Numbered from the stretch's first letter, positions 43,301 through 51,806 are shown. The stretch is 64,000 nt of DNA from Streptomyces sp. NBC_01571 (GCF_026339875.1 NZ_JAPEPZ010000002.1:496001-560000), one strand, 5' to 3'. The notes: a model not told the origin generated them from the letters alone. Numbers and translations: made by a program.

Positions 43301-44049
43301 GGTCGATGGTGTCGGGCGACAACACGTACGAGAAGGGCAGTACCACCCGTCTGAACTGGTTCGCCCCAGCGACCCGCCCCGGGCAGAGCGAGTCCTTCGG
43401 CGTGTACAACTCCCGCTGGCAGAACTACATGACGTGGAATGTGCAGGCGTGGGCCTCCGCCAGCGACAACATGCGGCTGGGTGGCTACCTGCCGTGGGGT
43501 GAGACACCGTCCCACCTGCAGGTCTTCCAGGGCGACACACGGATATACGACAACCCGAACAGCGGAGACATGCAGTGGCAGGAGGTGCCGGCGGGCAAGC
43601 TGCCCTACCGCGCCGTCCTCGACGCGGAGCGGCCCGGTGACGTCTTCCGGCTGTCGACGCGCACCCACACCGAGTGGACGTTCCTGTCCGACACCGTCGA
43701 CTCGGACTCCTTCGAGCCGTTCTCGGTGCTGAACCTGGACTACGAGCTGGAGTCGAGTCTGCACGGCGACGTCAAGGCCGACGCGACCCAGCAGATCGCG
43801 CTCAAGCCGGTGTCGATGGACCTCGGCACCGTGCCGGGCACCGTCACCAGGGTGAAGCTGGACGTCTCGTACGACGACGGCGCCACCTGGCAGAAGGTGA
43901 CCCTGGCCAAGGGCGCCCACGGTTACTGGACGGGTTCGTTCAGGACGGCGAAGAAGCCCGGCGGTTTCATCTCGGTCCGCGCGAGCGCCGGGACGGACAG
44001 CGGCTTCGGTGTCAAGAACGAGATCATCCGGGCGTACGGCCTGCGATGA
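40315..44049 (+). CDS. Large secreted subtilisin-like serine protease (S8)
   Basis: A 1244-residue secreted protein. The signal peptide (about residues 1-40: RRRRQLVSAAVVVPLLASGL ending AQAA) is followed by a propeptide (about 41-220). The S8 domain contains Asp241 in VAVLDTGID, His273 in GHGTHVAG, the oxyanion asparagine in VIAAGNAG and Ser447 in SGTSMATPH; all catalytic residues are present. A protease-associated insert (about 800-900; VAVVEHSDEVSP, ALIVVNDGAG) follows, then beta-rich domains. It would degrade extracellular proteins. A hairpin terminator follows at 44061, and an HTH regulator begins at 44186. Confidence 0.93.
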   Translation: MFSPSQSSAVLRRRRQLVSAAVVVPLLASGLAVVQAPAQAAPSKPTVLAKPSATHKVTLVTGDVVTVTTMADGKQTAEVHRPDRAVGGVKIQEIKGDLFVIPDEAAPLLSTDKLDRRLFDVTGLIKMGYDDAKSAAVPLIATYAQPKSRAAVEPTAPRGSRLTRRLKGIRGAALSTAKRQARTFWTSVAPRGSAKLGAGVAKLWLDGRVKVDLKESVPLIGAPEAWAAGFTGKGVKVAVLDTGIDVDHPDFAGVIDGTASFVPGEAITDVNGHGTHVAGTIVGSGAASGGDYKGVAPGADLYVGKVLSGAEGYGQDSWVMAGMQWAAESGADVVNMSLGDSYPTDGSDPMSQTVDALSAQYGTLFVIAAGNAGPESISAPGAAASALTVAATDKQDQLASFSSTGPLASSGAMKPDIAAPGVDITAARSQEMTDGGEGLYRTLSGTSMATPHVVGAAAILAQQHPDWTGAQLKEHLMSTAKGLDEGYSPYEVGTGRVDVAAAVRTAVRGTGSLFFGNHTWPHEPSDVAVTKDLTFTNTGAADVTLNLALSDDGGPFTLGATEVSVPAGGTAAVPVTGDPQSASVGRHVGYVMATDAATGKPVTRTSVALLKEEERYDLNIKLVGRDGKPASGWVGINLAGDTLPWSVYVDGRTTMRMAPGLYTVAGYLDVAGEERDRSGLAVLVDPETVLKDGAANVVLDASKARLLRTEAPQRTEDRQRKVDFNVHYKGQDPYTDYRSAYVLPPTYDDVYVSPTEPMKQGEFVLTTRWRKGEPQLALSTPGGRLRFDALVQTGSTLDSATDRRDVVYAGDGTAAAYEKVKAKGKVAVVEHSDEVSPLERAEAAATAGAKALIVVNDGAGALMEYVGESTIPVATVHRDAGRTLIAMARSGTLKLTVKQTQYTPYVYDLTRDYPRQVPDRALVYKPTRSDLARIDARYYSATDGELAEGYRSDFTLSPSVNIPETEWHPGTRTEWVTPGQVWREFHTQGVDGTLPWSMVSGDNTYEKGSTTRLNWFAPATRPGQSESFGVYNSRWQNYMTWNVQAWASASDNMRLGGYLPWGETPSHLQVFQGDTRIYDNPNSGDMQWQEVPAGKLPYRAVLDAERPGDVFRLSTRTHTEWTFLSDTVDSDSFEPFSVLNLDYELESSLHGDVKADATQQIALKPVSMDLGTVPGTVTRVKLDVSYDDGATWQKVTLAKGAHGYWTGSFRTAKKPGGFISVRASAGTDSGFGVKNEIIRAYGLR

Positions 44050-44060
44050 CCCGCGCTGTC

Positions 44061-44089
44061 GGGCCCGGGGAGGAGACTCCCCGGGGCCC
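44061..44089 (+). terminator. Hairpin terminator after the protease
   Basis: GGGCCCGGGGAG (44061-44072) pairs with CTCCCCGGGGCCC (44077-44089), with one bulged base and a four-base loop, 11 bases after the protease stop. Confidence 0.75.
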
Positions 44090-44185
44090 TTCCCGTCATG
44101 TCCGCTCCCAGCAGGGACTGTTCAGGGTCTGTCGCCGTGGCGCATACTCTCCCCGCTGCGGCAAGCGGAAGAAAGTCGGTCGCCG

Positions 44186-45178
44186 GTGCTGGACGTTCTG
44201 GGCCTCGAACCCGATGACGAGTGCGTCTACCGGGTGCTGCTCGGAAGGCCGAACTCCACCGCGACGCTGCTGTCGGATCTGCTCGTCGTAGCGCAGGCCG
44301 ACGTCGACAAGGCCTTGTCCCGCCTGGTCGGGTGGGGACTGGTGATCAGGTCGGTGGACGAGCGGTTCAGCGCCGCCCCGCCGGCCATGGCCCTCGGCGC
44401 TCTCATCAGCCAGCGCCGGGACGGTCTGCGCGTCGCTGAGCAGGCGCTGGTGACCTTCGCCGAGGAACACCGGGCGGCGATGACCGGGAACAGCATCAAC
44501 GATCTGATCGAGGTCGTCACGGGCGTCGACGCCATCCGTCATCGCTTTCTGCAGGTGCAGCAGGCGGCCCGCACGGAGGTCCGCAGCTTCATCACCGCAC
44601 CGTTCCTCGCCGTGCCGCCCGACGAGAACACGGCCGAACCCATGGCCATCGGCCGCGGCGTGCACTTCCGGGCGGTACTGGACCGGGCCGTGCTGGCAGA
44701 GCCGGGCATGGTCACCGACGCGATCGATTCACTGCGCAACGGAGTGCAACTGCGTGTCGCCGACCAGTTGCCGATGAAACTCGTGCTGGCCGACGCCGAC
44801 CTCGGACTTGTCCCGCTCGCGGTCACACCGGCCGGAGAGCCCGGCGCCGTGCTGCTGCACCGCAGCGGCCTGTTGGACGCGCTGGACGCGCTGTTCGAGA
44901 CGGTATGGCGCACCGCCCACCCGCTCCACTTGTCGGGCACCGGCGGAGAGGCCGAAACCACCGTCGAGCTCGGTGTGGAGGGCCCGACCGACCTCGACCG
45001 AAGGATCCTCGCGCTGCTACTGGCCGGACTGACCGACCCGACGGCGGCGGCACAGCTCGGTCTGTCACCGCGCACGCTGCACCGACGCCTGCGCCACCTC
45101 ATGGACATAGCCGGAGTTCGGACCCGGATGCAGCTGGGCGGTTACGCCGTCCGACACGGCTGGGTGGAGTCGCGGTGA
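44186..45178 (+). CDS. HTH regulator with TrmB-like N-terminus and LuxR-type C-terminus
   Basis: A 330-residue protein. The N-terminal winged-helix-like part (about 1-70) starts VLDVLGLEPDDECVYRVLLG, as in TrmB-type regulators. A middle sensor-like region follows, and the C-terminal LuxR-like helix-turn-helix (about 265-325) contains LLLAGLTDPTAAAQLGLSPR and TLHRRLRHLMDIAGVRTR. Such hybrid regulators are frequent beside secreted proteases in Streptomyces. The start is GTG 44186, since no better ribosome-site start precedes the conserved first residues. It probably regulates the protease or a nearby gene; the target is inferred. Confidence 0.88.
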   Translation: MLDVLGLEPDDECVYRVLLGRPNSTATLLSDLLVVAQADVDKALSRLVGWGLVIRSVDERFSAAPPAMALGALISQRRDGLRVAEQALVTFAEEHRAAMTGNSINDLIEVVTGVDAIRHRFLQVQQAARTEVRSFITAPFLAVPPDENTAEPMAIGRGVHFRAVLDRAVLAEPGMVTDAIDSLRNGVQLRVADQLPMKLVLADADLGLVPLAVTPAGEPGAVLLHRSGLLDALDALFETVWRTAHPLHLSGTGGEAETTVELGVEGPTDLDRRILALLLAGLTDPTAAAQLGLSPRTLHRRLRHLMDIAGVRTRMQLGGYAVRHGWVESR

Positions 45179-45505
45179 AGGTCCGAGCCGTTCAGAAGTG
45201 CGACTGTGCGCCGCACTCCATCACGCCCTCGGTGAGTTGGGGTTCGGCTCGCGCATGACGTGCCGGCGCCCTTGCGGGACCGGAACGAGGCCGGCTCCGG
45301 CAGCGGCCGCACGAGGTCCCGCCGGCCGAGTCGAACGCGGTCTCGCCGCTGGGCCTGGTCCCGTTGTGTGTTCGGCTCCTCCCACGACGGGGCGTCGAAA
45401 GGGGGCAGTACACGGAGCGGTCGCAGGCCGACCGGGCCCGGGCCGGCTCGCGACAGCACGTGGTGCGGCCGATGAGCTTTCCCGGGCCCCGGTCGGGCGG
45501 GCGGA
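45179..45505. other. Intergenic stretch, no gene recognised
   Basis: About 325 bases between the HTH regulator and the end of the leftward deacetylase. It is convergent, very GC-rich and contains short GGGCCC-type palindromes, but no clear hairpin of terminator length or gene. Confidence 0.35.
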
Positions 45506-46339
45506 TCAGCGCAATCCGGCGAAGAGATCGTTCTCGGGGACGGCCGAGCCGGTGGCGTCCTTGACCCGTACGAAAGTCTCCATACCCATCAACTCGCCGA
45601 ACCTCTCCTTGCCCATCTTGAGGAAGAAGATGTTCTCGCCCTGACTGGCGTGCGCGGCCAGCGCATCGAACTTCTGACCACTGAACGCAGTGGTGTCCAC
45701 CCACGTGGTGATCTCGTCGTCGGGGAGGCCGATCTCGGCCATCGCGGCGGCCTCGGCGGGATCCGGCTCCGGCATGTCCTCCTGAAACTCGCGCATGACC
45801 TCCCCGAACCGCTGCATCATCGAGCGGGGCGCCGTCGTCCAGTACACCTTCGGTGTCAGCGCCGTCATCTCCAGCGCGGCCATCGTGATGCGGTGCGCCT
45901 GGATGTGGTCGGGGTGGCCGTAGAAGCCGTTCTCGTCGTAGGTGACGACCACATCGGGCCGGTAGTGCCGCATGAGTTCCGCGAGTCGGGCGGCGCCTTC
46001 CTCCACGGGGGTCTGCCAGAAGGATCCGGGGGCGTCGTTGCTCGGCCACCCCGTCATCCCGGAGTCGGCGTAGTCCAGCATCTCCAGATCGCTGATCTTC
46101 AGGACGTCACAGCTCGCCTCGAGTTCCTGACGGCGCATCAAAGCGACGGCTGCCGGATCGTGCCCGGGTTCGCCCGGCTTGACACCCCCCGTTCCGTCAC
46201 CGCAACCGCCGTCGGTACACGTCACGAGAACCGTGCGGATGCCTTCCGCCGCGTACCGCGCGAGGACCCCTCCGGTTCCGGTGGCCTCGTCGTCGGGGTG
46301 TGCGTGTACTGCCATGAGCGTCAAGCGCCGGTCAGTCAT
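45506..46339 (-). CDS. PIG-L (LmbE) family deacetylase, MshB/Mca-like
   Basis: A 277-residue zinc hydrolase. The N-terminal motif MAVHAHPDDEATG carries the zinc ligands (His14, Asp17), and the third ligand and general acid region is in GFYGHPDHIQAH. TCTDGGCGDGTGG and NDAPGSFWQTP are typical of the mycothiol-related MshB/Mca branch, although other Streptomyces members act on different N-acetylated glycosides. It removes an acetyl group from an amino sugar or amide. ATG 46339 is chosen because GGAGG precedes it; the open frame beyond has no protein character. Confidence 0.88.
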   Translation of the reverse strand: MTDRRLTLMAVHAHPDDEATGTGGVLARYAAEGIRTVLVTCTDGGCGDGTGGVKPGEPGHDPAAVALMRRQELEASCDVLKISDLEMLDYADSGMTGWPSNDAPGSFWQTPVEEGAARLAELMRHYRPDVVVTYDENGFYGHPDHIQAHRITMAALEMTALTPKVYWTTAPRSMMQRFGEVMREFQEDMPEPDPAEAAAMAEIGLPDDEITTWVDTTAFSGQKFDALAAHASQGENIFFLKMGKERFGELMGMETFVRVKDATGSAVPENDLFAGLR

Positions 46340-46577
46340 GAAGAACAGTCCTCCTGCAGATATACGTATTGGTCCGAGGGCGCCGCGGGTGTACAGCGGC
46401 CCCGGGATCCGGATCCTGGTGGGACGGACGACCTTGTGGTCTCCGTGTTCCCCGCCCGTGCGGCGCCGGTCCCCCGGTCGATGCAACCGTGCCGGCCGGA
46501 CCGGCTGTTCCCGGCATGGCGGTGCGGCATTCCAGTCGTCGACATGTCAACGCGAACGAGGTGCAGGCGCGAGCGCG

Positions 46578-47258
46578 TCACCTTGAGAGGCGGGCTTCGA
46601 TGCCGTCGAGCAGGAAGTCGAGGCCGATCCGGAAAGTCCGGTCGGCGTCCAGGTGGGCGGCATCGCGCACCACCGTGGCCAGCGCGGGGAATCGGCCCGT
46701 GGCGAAGGTTCGCTCCAGATAGGGCCCGAGTGAGGCCTGCCAACGCCTCTCGTCCGTCCCGGTGGCCCGCTCGGCACGCCGCTCGGCGATCTCCCGACGC
46801 ACCGCGCCGATGGCGTACGCGTTGACCGCGGCGACCACCGGCATGATGGCGTCCACGTCGACGGCGCCCAGTGCGGCCACCACAGTCTCCCCGGTGGCCA
46901 GTGCGTGCGGCCCGAGCTGGGGTCGGCCACCCAGTAGATCGGCGAGCCATTCGTGCTCGTGAGCGGCGTGCCGAGTGGCTTCGGCAAGAGACCGGAGCGC
47001 CTCCCGCCAGCCGTCTCCGACCGGCCGGATCTCGGCATGGACGGCGTCGACCATGAGGTCGAGCAACTCCTCCTTGCCGGCGATGTAGCCGTACAACCGC
47101 ATCGGACGGACGCCCAGCGCGGTGCCGACCTTGCGCAGGGATACCGCGTCCAGGCCGTCGGCGTCGGCCAGTTGGATCGCCGCCCGCACGATCCGCTCCC
47201 GGCTCAACGGGGCCGGAACGGGTCGATTCGGTGGCTCCGGCCTCTCCCACACCAACAT
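46578..47258 (-). CDS. TetR family regulator with antibiotic-efflux-type C-terminus
   Basis: A 226-residue TetR protein. The HTH (about residues 20-65) contains SRERIVRAAIQLADADGLDA and VRPMRLYGYIAGKEELLDLM. The C-terminal half (DAVHAEIRPVGDGWREAL to the end) matches the TetR_C_1 domain found with drug-response regulators such as those for tetracycline-like compounds. ATG 47258 is chosen (MLVWERPEPP is a frequent start in such proteins). It is divergent from an FAD monooxygenase gene with a 21-bp palindromic operator between them. Confidence 0.92.
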   Translation of the reverse strand: MLVWERPEPPNRPVPAPLSRERIVRAAIQLADADGLDAVSLRKVGTALGVRPMRLYGYIAGKEELLDLMVDAVHAEIRPVGDGWREALRSLAEATRHAAHEHEWLADLLGGRPQLGPHALATGETVVAALGAVDVDAIMPVVAAVNAYAIGAVRREIAERRAERATGTDERRWQASLGPYLERTFATGRFPALATVVRDAAHLDADRTFRIGLDFLLDGIEARLSR

Positions 47259-47280
47259 GCCGCTCACCATACATCGCATC

Positions 47281-47316
47281 GGTCGATACACTGTATCGAC
47301 CAGTACGCTGTATCGA
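47281..47316. promoter_or_regulatory. Palindromic operator between TetR and FAD-monooxygenase genes
   Basis: GGTCGATACA and TGTATCGACC (47281-47290 and 47292-47301) form a perfect 10-bp inverted repeat around one centre base. A further half-site TGTATCGA follows at 47309-47316, 17 bases from the one at 47292, so two overlapping dimers may bind. The site would cover both promoters. Confidence 0.85.
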
Positions 47317-47328
47317 AGGGAAACAGCC

Positions 47329-48438
47329 GTGACCATCACCATCGTCGGAGCCGGCCTCGGCGGCCTGGCTCTCGCCCGTGTGCTGCACGTGAAGGGCATG
47401 GATTCCGTCGTGTACGAACGGGAAGCGTCACGCAGCGCGCGCGGCCAGGGCGGCATGCTCGACATCCACTCCGGCCAGCGCGCGCTGCGCGAGGCCGGTC
47501 TGATCGACCAGTTCCGGGCGATTGCCCGTGGGGAAGGCCAGGACATGCGTCTTCTCGAGCCGGACGGCACCCTGCTGCTCCAGGAGGACACGCCCGTCGA
47601 CGCCCCGCTCGAGCGGCCCGAGGTCGACCGCGCCGATCTGCGCGACCTGCTGCTGGATTCCCTCCCCGAGGACGCGGTGCGCTGGGGGCACGCGTTAGAA
47701 TCCGCCGACAACGGCCGACTGCGCTTCGCCGACGGCAGCAGTGCGACGTACGACCTGCTGGTCGGCGCGGACGGCGCGCAGTCCCGGGTTCGCGCGCTGC
47801 TGACCGACGCCTGTCCGACACATATAGGCCAGAATGTCGTCGAGATCGGCATTCCCGACATCGACCGCACGCACCCCGACCTCGCGGTGATGGTCGGGCG
47901 CGGCAACTACTGGGTGCTCGGCAACGGACTGTCCCTGGCGGCGCAGCGCAACGGCGACGGCCGCGTTCGCATCGGCCTCAGCTTCTACAACACCGCCGAG
48001 GACTGGTTCGCCACCAGCGGGATCCCGTTCGACGACCCTGCCGCCGCCCGGGCGCGGCTGATCGACCTGCTCCCCGGCTGGGACTCACGGTTCACCGCGC
48101 TGATCGCGGCCTGCGACGACACGGTCGTGCCGCGGTCGATCAGCACTCTCCCGGTCGGCCTGACCTGGCCGTCGACGCCGGGCGTCACACTGGTCGGCGA
48201 TGCCGCGCATCTGATGCCGCCGGTGGGAGAGGGCGCCAACATGGCGCTGCTCGACGGCGCCCTGCTCGGTCTCGCGCTGGCCGCGCATCCGGACGACTTT
48301 CCCGCTGCCGTCAAAGAATACGAAAGCGAGATGTTCGAACGCACCGGCGCCGCCGCCCGGATGTCCGCGGATCTGCAGGAACTGCTGATGTCGCCGGACG
48401 CCGGCCAGAAGATGCTCGCGTTCTTCCGACCTGGCTGA
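47329..48438 (+). CDS. FAD-dependent monooxygenase (TetX/PHBH-like)
   Basis: A 369-residue class A flavin monooxygenase. It begins VTITIVGAGLGGLALARVLH with the FAD-binding GxGxxG. The DG motif is in VGADGAQSRVRAL and the GD motif in LVGDAAHLMPPVGEGANMAL. This family hydroxylates aromatic compounds or inactivates tetracycline-type antibiotics (TetX), which fits the TetR_C_1-type regulator next to it. GTG 47329 is preceded by AAGGG. The C-terminus ends at RPG, slightly short compared with relatives; 48439-48530 is also open in another frame with coding-like character. Confidence 0.92.
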   Translation: MTITIVGAGLGGLALARVLHVKGMDSVVYEREASRSARGQGGMLDIHSGQRALREAGLIDQFRAIARGEGQDMRLLEPDGTLLLQEDTPVDAPLERPEVDRADLRDLLLDSLPEDAVRWGHALESADNGRLRFADGSSATYDLLVGADGAQSRVRALLTDACPTHIGQNVVEIGIPDIDRTHPDLAVMVGRGNYWVLGNGLSLAAQRNGDGRVRIGLSFYNTAEDWFATSGIPFDDPAAARARLIDLLPGWDSRFTALIAACDDTVVPRSISTLPVGLTWPSTPGVTLVGDAAHLMPPVGEGANMALLDGALLGLALAAHPDDFPAAVKEYESEMFERTGAAARMSADLQELLMSPDAGQKMLAFFRPG

Positions 48439-48713
48439 AGGCAACCACGTACAACCAGGTGGCCGGCCTGAACAGTTGGCCGCAGACCGCCGTCGACAAG
48501 GGCGAGATCGTCGTCGTCGGTGCGGTGCGGTGCGGTGCGGTCCGGGGCAGGGCAGGCAGGGCAGCAAGCGAGCGCCGCGAGGCGCTCGATGGTCACCCGG
48601 CCGGCACCGAGCCGCTCGGCGAACACGCCCTTGGACAACGGTCGTCCCCGCGCTCGGGCCCGGCAGCCTCGCCGGACTCGCCGGGTCGCGTGCGCGGCGG
48701 GTACGTGCCGCGG
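48439..48713. other. Intergenic stretch with a coding-like fragment and pentamer repeats
   Basis: The first 90 bases read KATTYNQVAGLNSWPQTAVD in a frame different from the monooxygenase, possibly a short gene remnant I cannot identify. Then TGCGG occurs four times in tandem (48521-48540). Nothing else is recognisable before the end of the leftward pseudogene. Confidence 0.4.
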
Positions 48714-49402
48714 TCAGTCGTTGACGAGGTCGAATTCCTCCCAGGGCCCGATCGCCGTGCGGTTGGCGATCAGCGGATCGGCGCCGGCGTTGTCGGCGGT
48801 GACGTAGTCGCCGTTGATCATGGACTTGAGGCTGACACTGCCGTCGCCGTTGTGGATGAGCTGGAACTGCTCCCAGGTGCCGACCGCGTCCACCTTGGCC
48901 AGCAGTGGGTCAGCGCCGGCGTTGTCGGCGGTGACGTACTTGTTGTTGGCGTGAGCGCGGAGCGCGACGGAGCCGTTGCCCTGGTCGATCAGGTCGAACT
49001 GCTCCCAGGGGCCGATGGCGGTGCGGTTGGCGATCAGCGGGTCGGCGCCGGCATTGTCCGCGGTGACGTAGTCGCCGTTGGCGTGCGCTTTGAAGGAGAC
49101 CACAGAGCTGTCGCCGGGCTGCCTCCGCTGCCGTCGATGCCGATCTGTACGGTGCCCAGGTGTCTGGCGGTGGTCGCCGGAGACCCGGAGACCTGAGCGT
49201 AGGGCAGCGCCGTGGTAGGGGCTGCGACCTGCTCGACCAGGTAGGACTGGCCGGAGACGACCGGCACGTCGAAGGTACCGGTCGTGGTGGAGGAGACCAC
49301 CACCGGGTTGCTGGACCCGTTGACGACCTGGACCGCCTTGCCGGGCCAGGGGTTACCCGGACCACTGGCTCCCGGGGCGGCGAGACCGGCCGGGGAGCGC
49401 AG
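48714..49402 (-). pseudogene. Secreted glycoside hydrolase remnant with fascin-like repeats
   Basis: Reading leftward, the first frame gives NPWPGKAVQVVNGSSNPVVV and YLVEQVAAPTTALPYAQVSG, typical of linkers and beta domains at the end of secreted glycoside hydrolases; after a one-base shift near 49120 the second frame gives three repeats of about 42 residues (FKAHANGDYVTADNAGADPL, IANRTAIGPWEQFDLI and variants) of the fascin-like type. The catalytic domain and signal peptide are missing; the DNA upstream is the CutC gene. The repeats resemble each other closely at the protein level. The parent might have been a GH95-like fucosidase, but that is a guess. Confidence 0.65.
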
Positions 49403-49407
49403 GGCCG

Positions 49408-50286
49408 TCAGCCTGTGGTCCGCCGCTCCAGCGTTCTCCTGGCCTCGGCGACCACTGCCGCGTCGGTGACGAAGTGGGTGTCCTGCTCGGGGGACGCGCT
49501 GGAGGCGCCGAGGGGGATCCACGCGGCGCCGCGCCGGGGTTCGGCGCGGCGCTTCGCCGAGAGGTGGACCGCGGCCACGCCGGCGGCGGTCAACTCCGGG
49601 ATGTCGGCGGGGCGTACCCCGCCGCCCGCCATGACCTGCACGCCGGGCGCGACTTCGACCATGGCGGCGAGGCGATCCAGCCCTTGCCCGGCAACCGGGG
49701 CGCCGCCGGAGGTGAGCACCCGGGTGAGCCCCAGAGCGGGCAGCAGCGCGGCGGTGGCGACGGGGTCCGTGGACAGATCGATCGCGCGGTGCAGTGTCAC
49801 CTCGACAGGGCGGCCCACGTCGTGAGCCGCCGCGGCGAGACGGGTGACGGCAGCGGTATCGAGGCTGCCGTCGGCGGCGAGGGCGCCGACCACCACGCCG
49901 GAGGCTCCGGAGGCGATCACGGATCGCACTTCGGCGACCATCAGGGCGGTCTCCTCGGCGTCGTAGACGAAGTCGCCCGGGCGGCAGCGGACCAGCACCT
50001 GAACCGGCAGGCCCACGGCGGCGACCGTCTCGACCAGGGCGGCCGACGGGGTCAGACCTCCCAGTTCCAGACCGGTGCAGAGTTCGACGCGATCGGCTCC
50101 GTGGTCGAGGGCGACACGGGCGCCGGCCGCTGAGGTGACGGCGATCTCCAGTGCGGGCCGCGTTACCGGTCCGGCCGCGCCGGGCTGCCCGCGTCCGGGA
50201 ACCTCGCCGGCGGGAACCGGTGCGGGGCCCTGGCCCGCACCGCCGGTCCGGGACGGGTCGAGAGACCGGGTGGTGCGCCCGCTCAT
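49408..50286 (-). CDS. cutC: CutC-family protein
   Basis: A 292-residue TIM-barrel protein of the CutC family. It has RVELCTGLELGGLTPSAAL, VLVRCRPGDFVYDAEE, GASGVVVGALAADGSLD, and VEVTLHRAIDLS, the last being the conserved block of the family. Although named for copper homeostasis, its biochemical role is uncertain and the copper link is disputed. Its ATG overlaps the stop codon of the MlrC-type gene (ATGA), so the two are translationally coupled. The first 40 residues are low-complexity and precede the CutC domain. Confidence 0.88.
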   Translation of the reverse strand: MSGRTTRSLDPSRTGGAGQGPAPVPAGEVPGRGQPGAAGPVTRPALEIAVTSAAGARVALDHGADRVELCTGLELGGLTPSAALVETVAAVGLPVQVLVRCRPGDFVYDAEETALMVAEVRSVIASGASGVVVGALAADGSLDTAAVTRLAAAAHDVGRPVEVTLHRAIDLSTDPVATAALLPALGLTRVLTSGGAPVAGQGLDRLAAMVEVAPGVQVMAGGGVRPADIPELTAAGVAAVHLSAKRRAEPRRGAAWIPLGASSASPEQDTHFVTDAAVVAEARRTLERRTTG

Positions 50287-51806
50287 TCGTCGTTCCCGGT
50301 GAGCGGCCGGTCGGAAGCCGGGATGATACGGGCCGTCAGGTCCGGGGCGGCCATGTCGCGGTCGAAGGGGAACATCGGGCGGCGGATGCGACGGTGACCG
50401 AGGCGCACCAGGTCCTGGTCGACGCCGCCGGGGGTGAGGGCCATCTTCCAGCCGACCGACATGTCGAACAGTTCGGGCTCCAGGTAGCCGATCTTGACGA
50501 TCACGATGTCGGCGGAGCGCGGGGCGAGGCCGAGGTCGGTGAAGTCGTGCTCGTGGTGGTACGGCTTGCGCAGCCTGGTGAGGATCGCGTACACGCTGCC
50601 GACACGGATGACGACCTCGGTCTCGGCGTCCCGGTCGCCGTGCCGGATCGCGTGGACCACACCGGTGAGGGTGACGGGGCCGGCGTGCCGGTCGTCGACC
50701 TCCGCGCCGGCGGTGACGGTGACGGTGGCGCCGATCCCGGCGACGACGGCGGTCTCGATCGCGGCGGGGGCGGGCACCGAGGCGTAGATGACGGTCGGCC
50801 CGTCCTCCTTCTGGAACTCGGGACGCTCCAGCAGCCGGGTCAGGCCCCAGGTGACGTCGCCGGCGCCGCCCGCGGTGGGGTTGTCACCGGTGTCGCTGAT
50901 GAAGTACGGCCGCTGGTCCGAGGCGAGGGCCTCGTCGAGGAGTTCGTCGTAGGTGCCGGTCGGGGCGACGAAGTCGAAGTCGCGGCGGGCGTCCCAGAAG
51001 CCCCGGGCGAGGCGTTCGGCCCCGGCCGAGACCGCTGCCGTGTCGTCGCCGGTGACGACCACGACGGCGCGGTTGCGGGGTTCGTCCGCCCAGGCGTAGC
51101 CGACCCAGACGGCGGCGTCCGTCACGCCGTCGACGGCCTCGACCTCGTCGACCGCCGCGTACACGCTCCTCGCCGGTTCGATCCGGGTGGAGGTCTGCTC
51201 GCCGGCCAGCAGCACCGGGACCGGCACCCACGCCTTGACCGGGCGGGGGCTGCCGGAGACCAGCAGCTCGACCAGGTTGCGCACGGCGCGCTCCTTGGTC
51301 TCCATGTGGTCCTCGTGCGGCGCCATCCGGTAGCAGGTGATCAGGTCGCTGCGGTGGGCGAGTTCGCGGGAGACGTTGCCGTGCAGGTCCATCGAGGTGG
51401 AGACGATCACGTCCGGGCCGACGGTGGCGCGGATGCGCTGCAGCAGCACGGCCTCGGCATCGTCGACCCCCTCCACGGTCATGGCGCCGTGGATGTCGTA
51501 CCAGAGACCGTCCAGCCGGGGCAGCGCGGCGAGGCGTTCGATGAGTTCGTCGGCGAGCGCGGTCCAGGCGGCGGCGGTGACGGTGCCCCCGGGCAGCGAC
51601 TTGCCGACCAGGGCGCCGTGCCATTCGGCGGCTTCGCGCAGTTCCTCGCCCGGGGCGAGGAAGGGGTACCGGTCGAACACCCCGACACCGCGCGAGGGAT
51701 GGAAGGCGGGCGCCTCGGTGCGGGCGGGAGAGAAGGTCGAGGACTCGATGCCGAGGCCGGCGACGGCGATGACGGGGCGGGCGAGAGCGGTGCGGGTGTG
51801 CGTCAT
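50283..51806 (-). CDS. MlrC-type (M81) metallopeptidase
   Basis: A 507-residue protein of the DUF1485/MlrC family. The N-terminal domain has VAGLGIESSTFSPARTEAPA, the metal-binding WYDIHGAMTVEG and SMDLHGNVSREL segments, and a TCYRMAPHEDHMET block; the C-terminal MlrC domain starts near residue 310 (ISDTGDNPTAGG). The founding member MlrC opens the linearised cyclic peptide microcystin, but most members act on unknown amides or peptides. ATG 51806 has GAGGAG just upstream. It lies between the ROK regulator and CutC gene on the same strand and probably belongs to the oligopeptide locus. Confidence 0.87.
   Translation of the reverse strand: MTHTRTALARPVIAVAGLGIESSTFSPARTEAPAFHPSRGVGVFDRYPFLAPGEELREAAEWHGALVGKSLPGGTVTAAAWTALADELIERLAALPRLDGLWYDIHGAMTVEGVDDAEAVLLQRIRATVGPDVIVSTSMDLHGNVSRELAHRSDLITCYRMAPHEDHMETKERAVRNLVELLVSGSPRPVKAWVPVPVLLAGEQTSTRIEPARSVYAAVDEVEAVDGVTDAAVWVGYAWADEPRNRAVVVVTGDDTAAVSAGAERLARGFWDARRDFDFVAPTGTYDELLDEALASDQRPYFISDTGDNPTAGGAGDVTWGLTRLLERPEFQKEDGPTVIYASVPAPAAIETAVVAGIGATVTVTAGAEVDDRHAGPVTLTGVVHAIRHGDRDAETEVVIRVGSVYAILTRLRKPYHHEHDFTDLGLAPRSADIVIVKIGYLEPELFDMSVGWKMALTPGGVDQDLVRLGHRRIRRPMFPFDRDMAAPDLTARIIPASDRPLTGNDE

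Noticed and set aside
40327..43920. A very long open frame antisense to the secreted protease
   Set aside because: It has no family signature, no ribosome site and mirrors the codon bias of the protease; such antisense frames are routine at this GC content.
48521..48540. Four tandem TGCGG units
   Set aside because: Too short and too simple to suggest function; common in GC-rich DNA.
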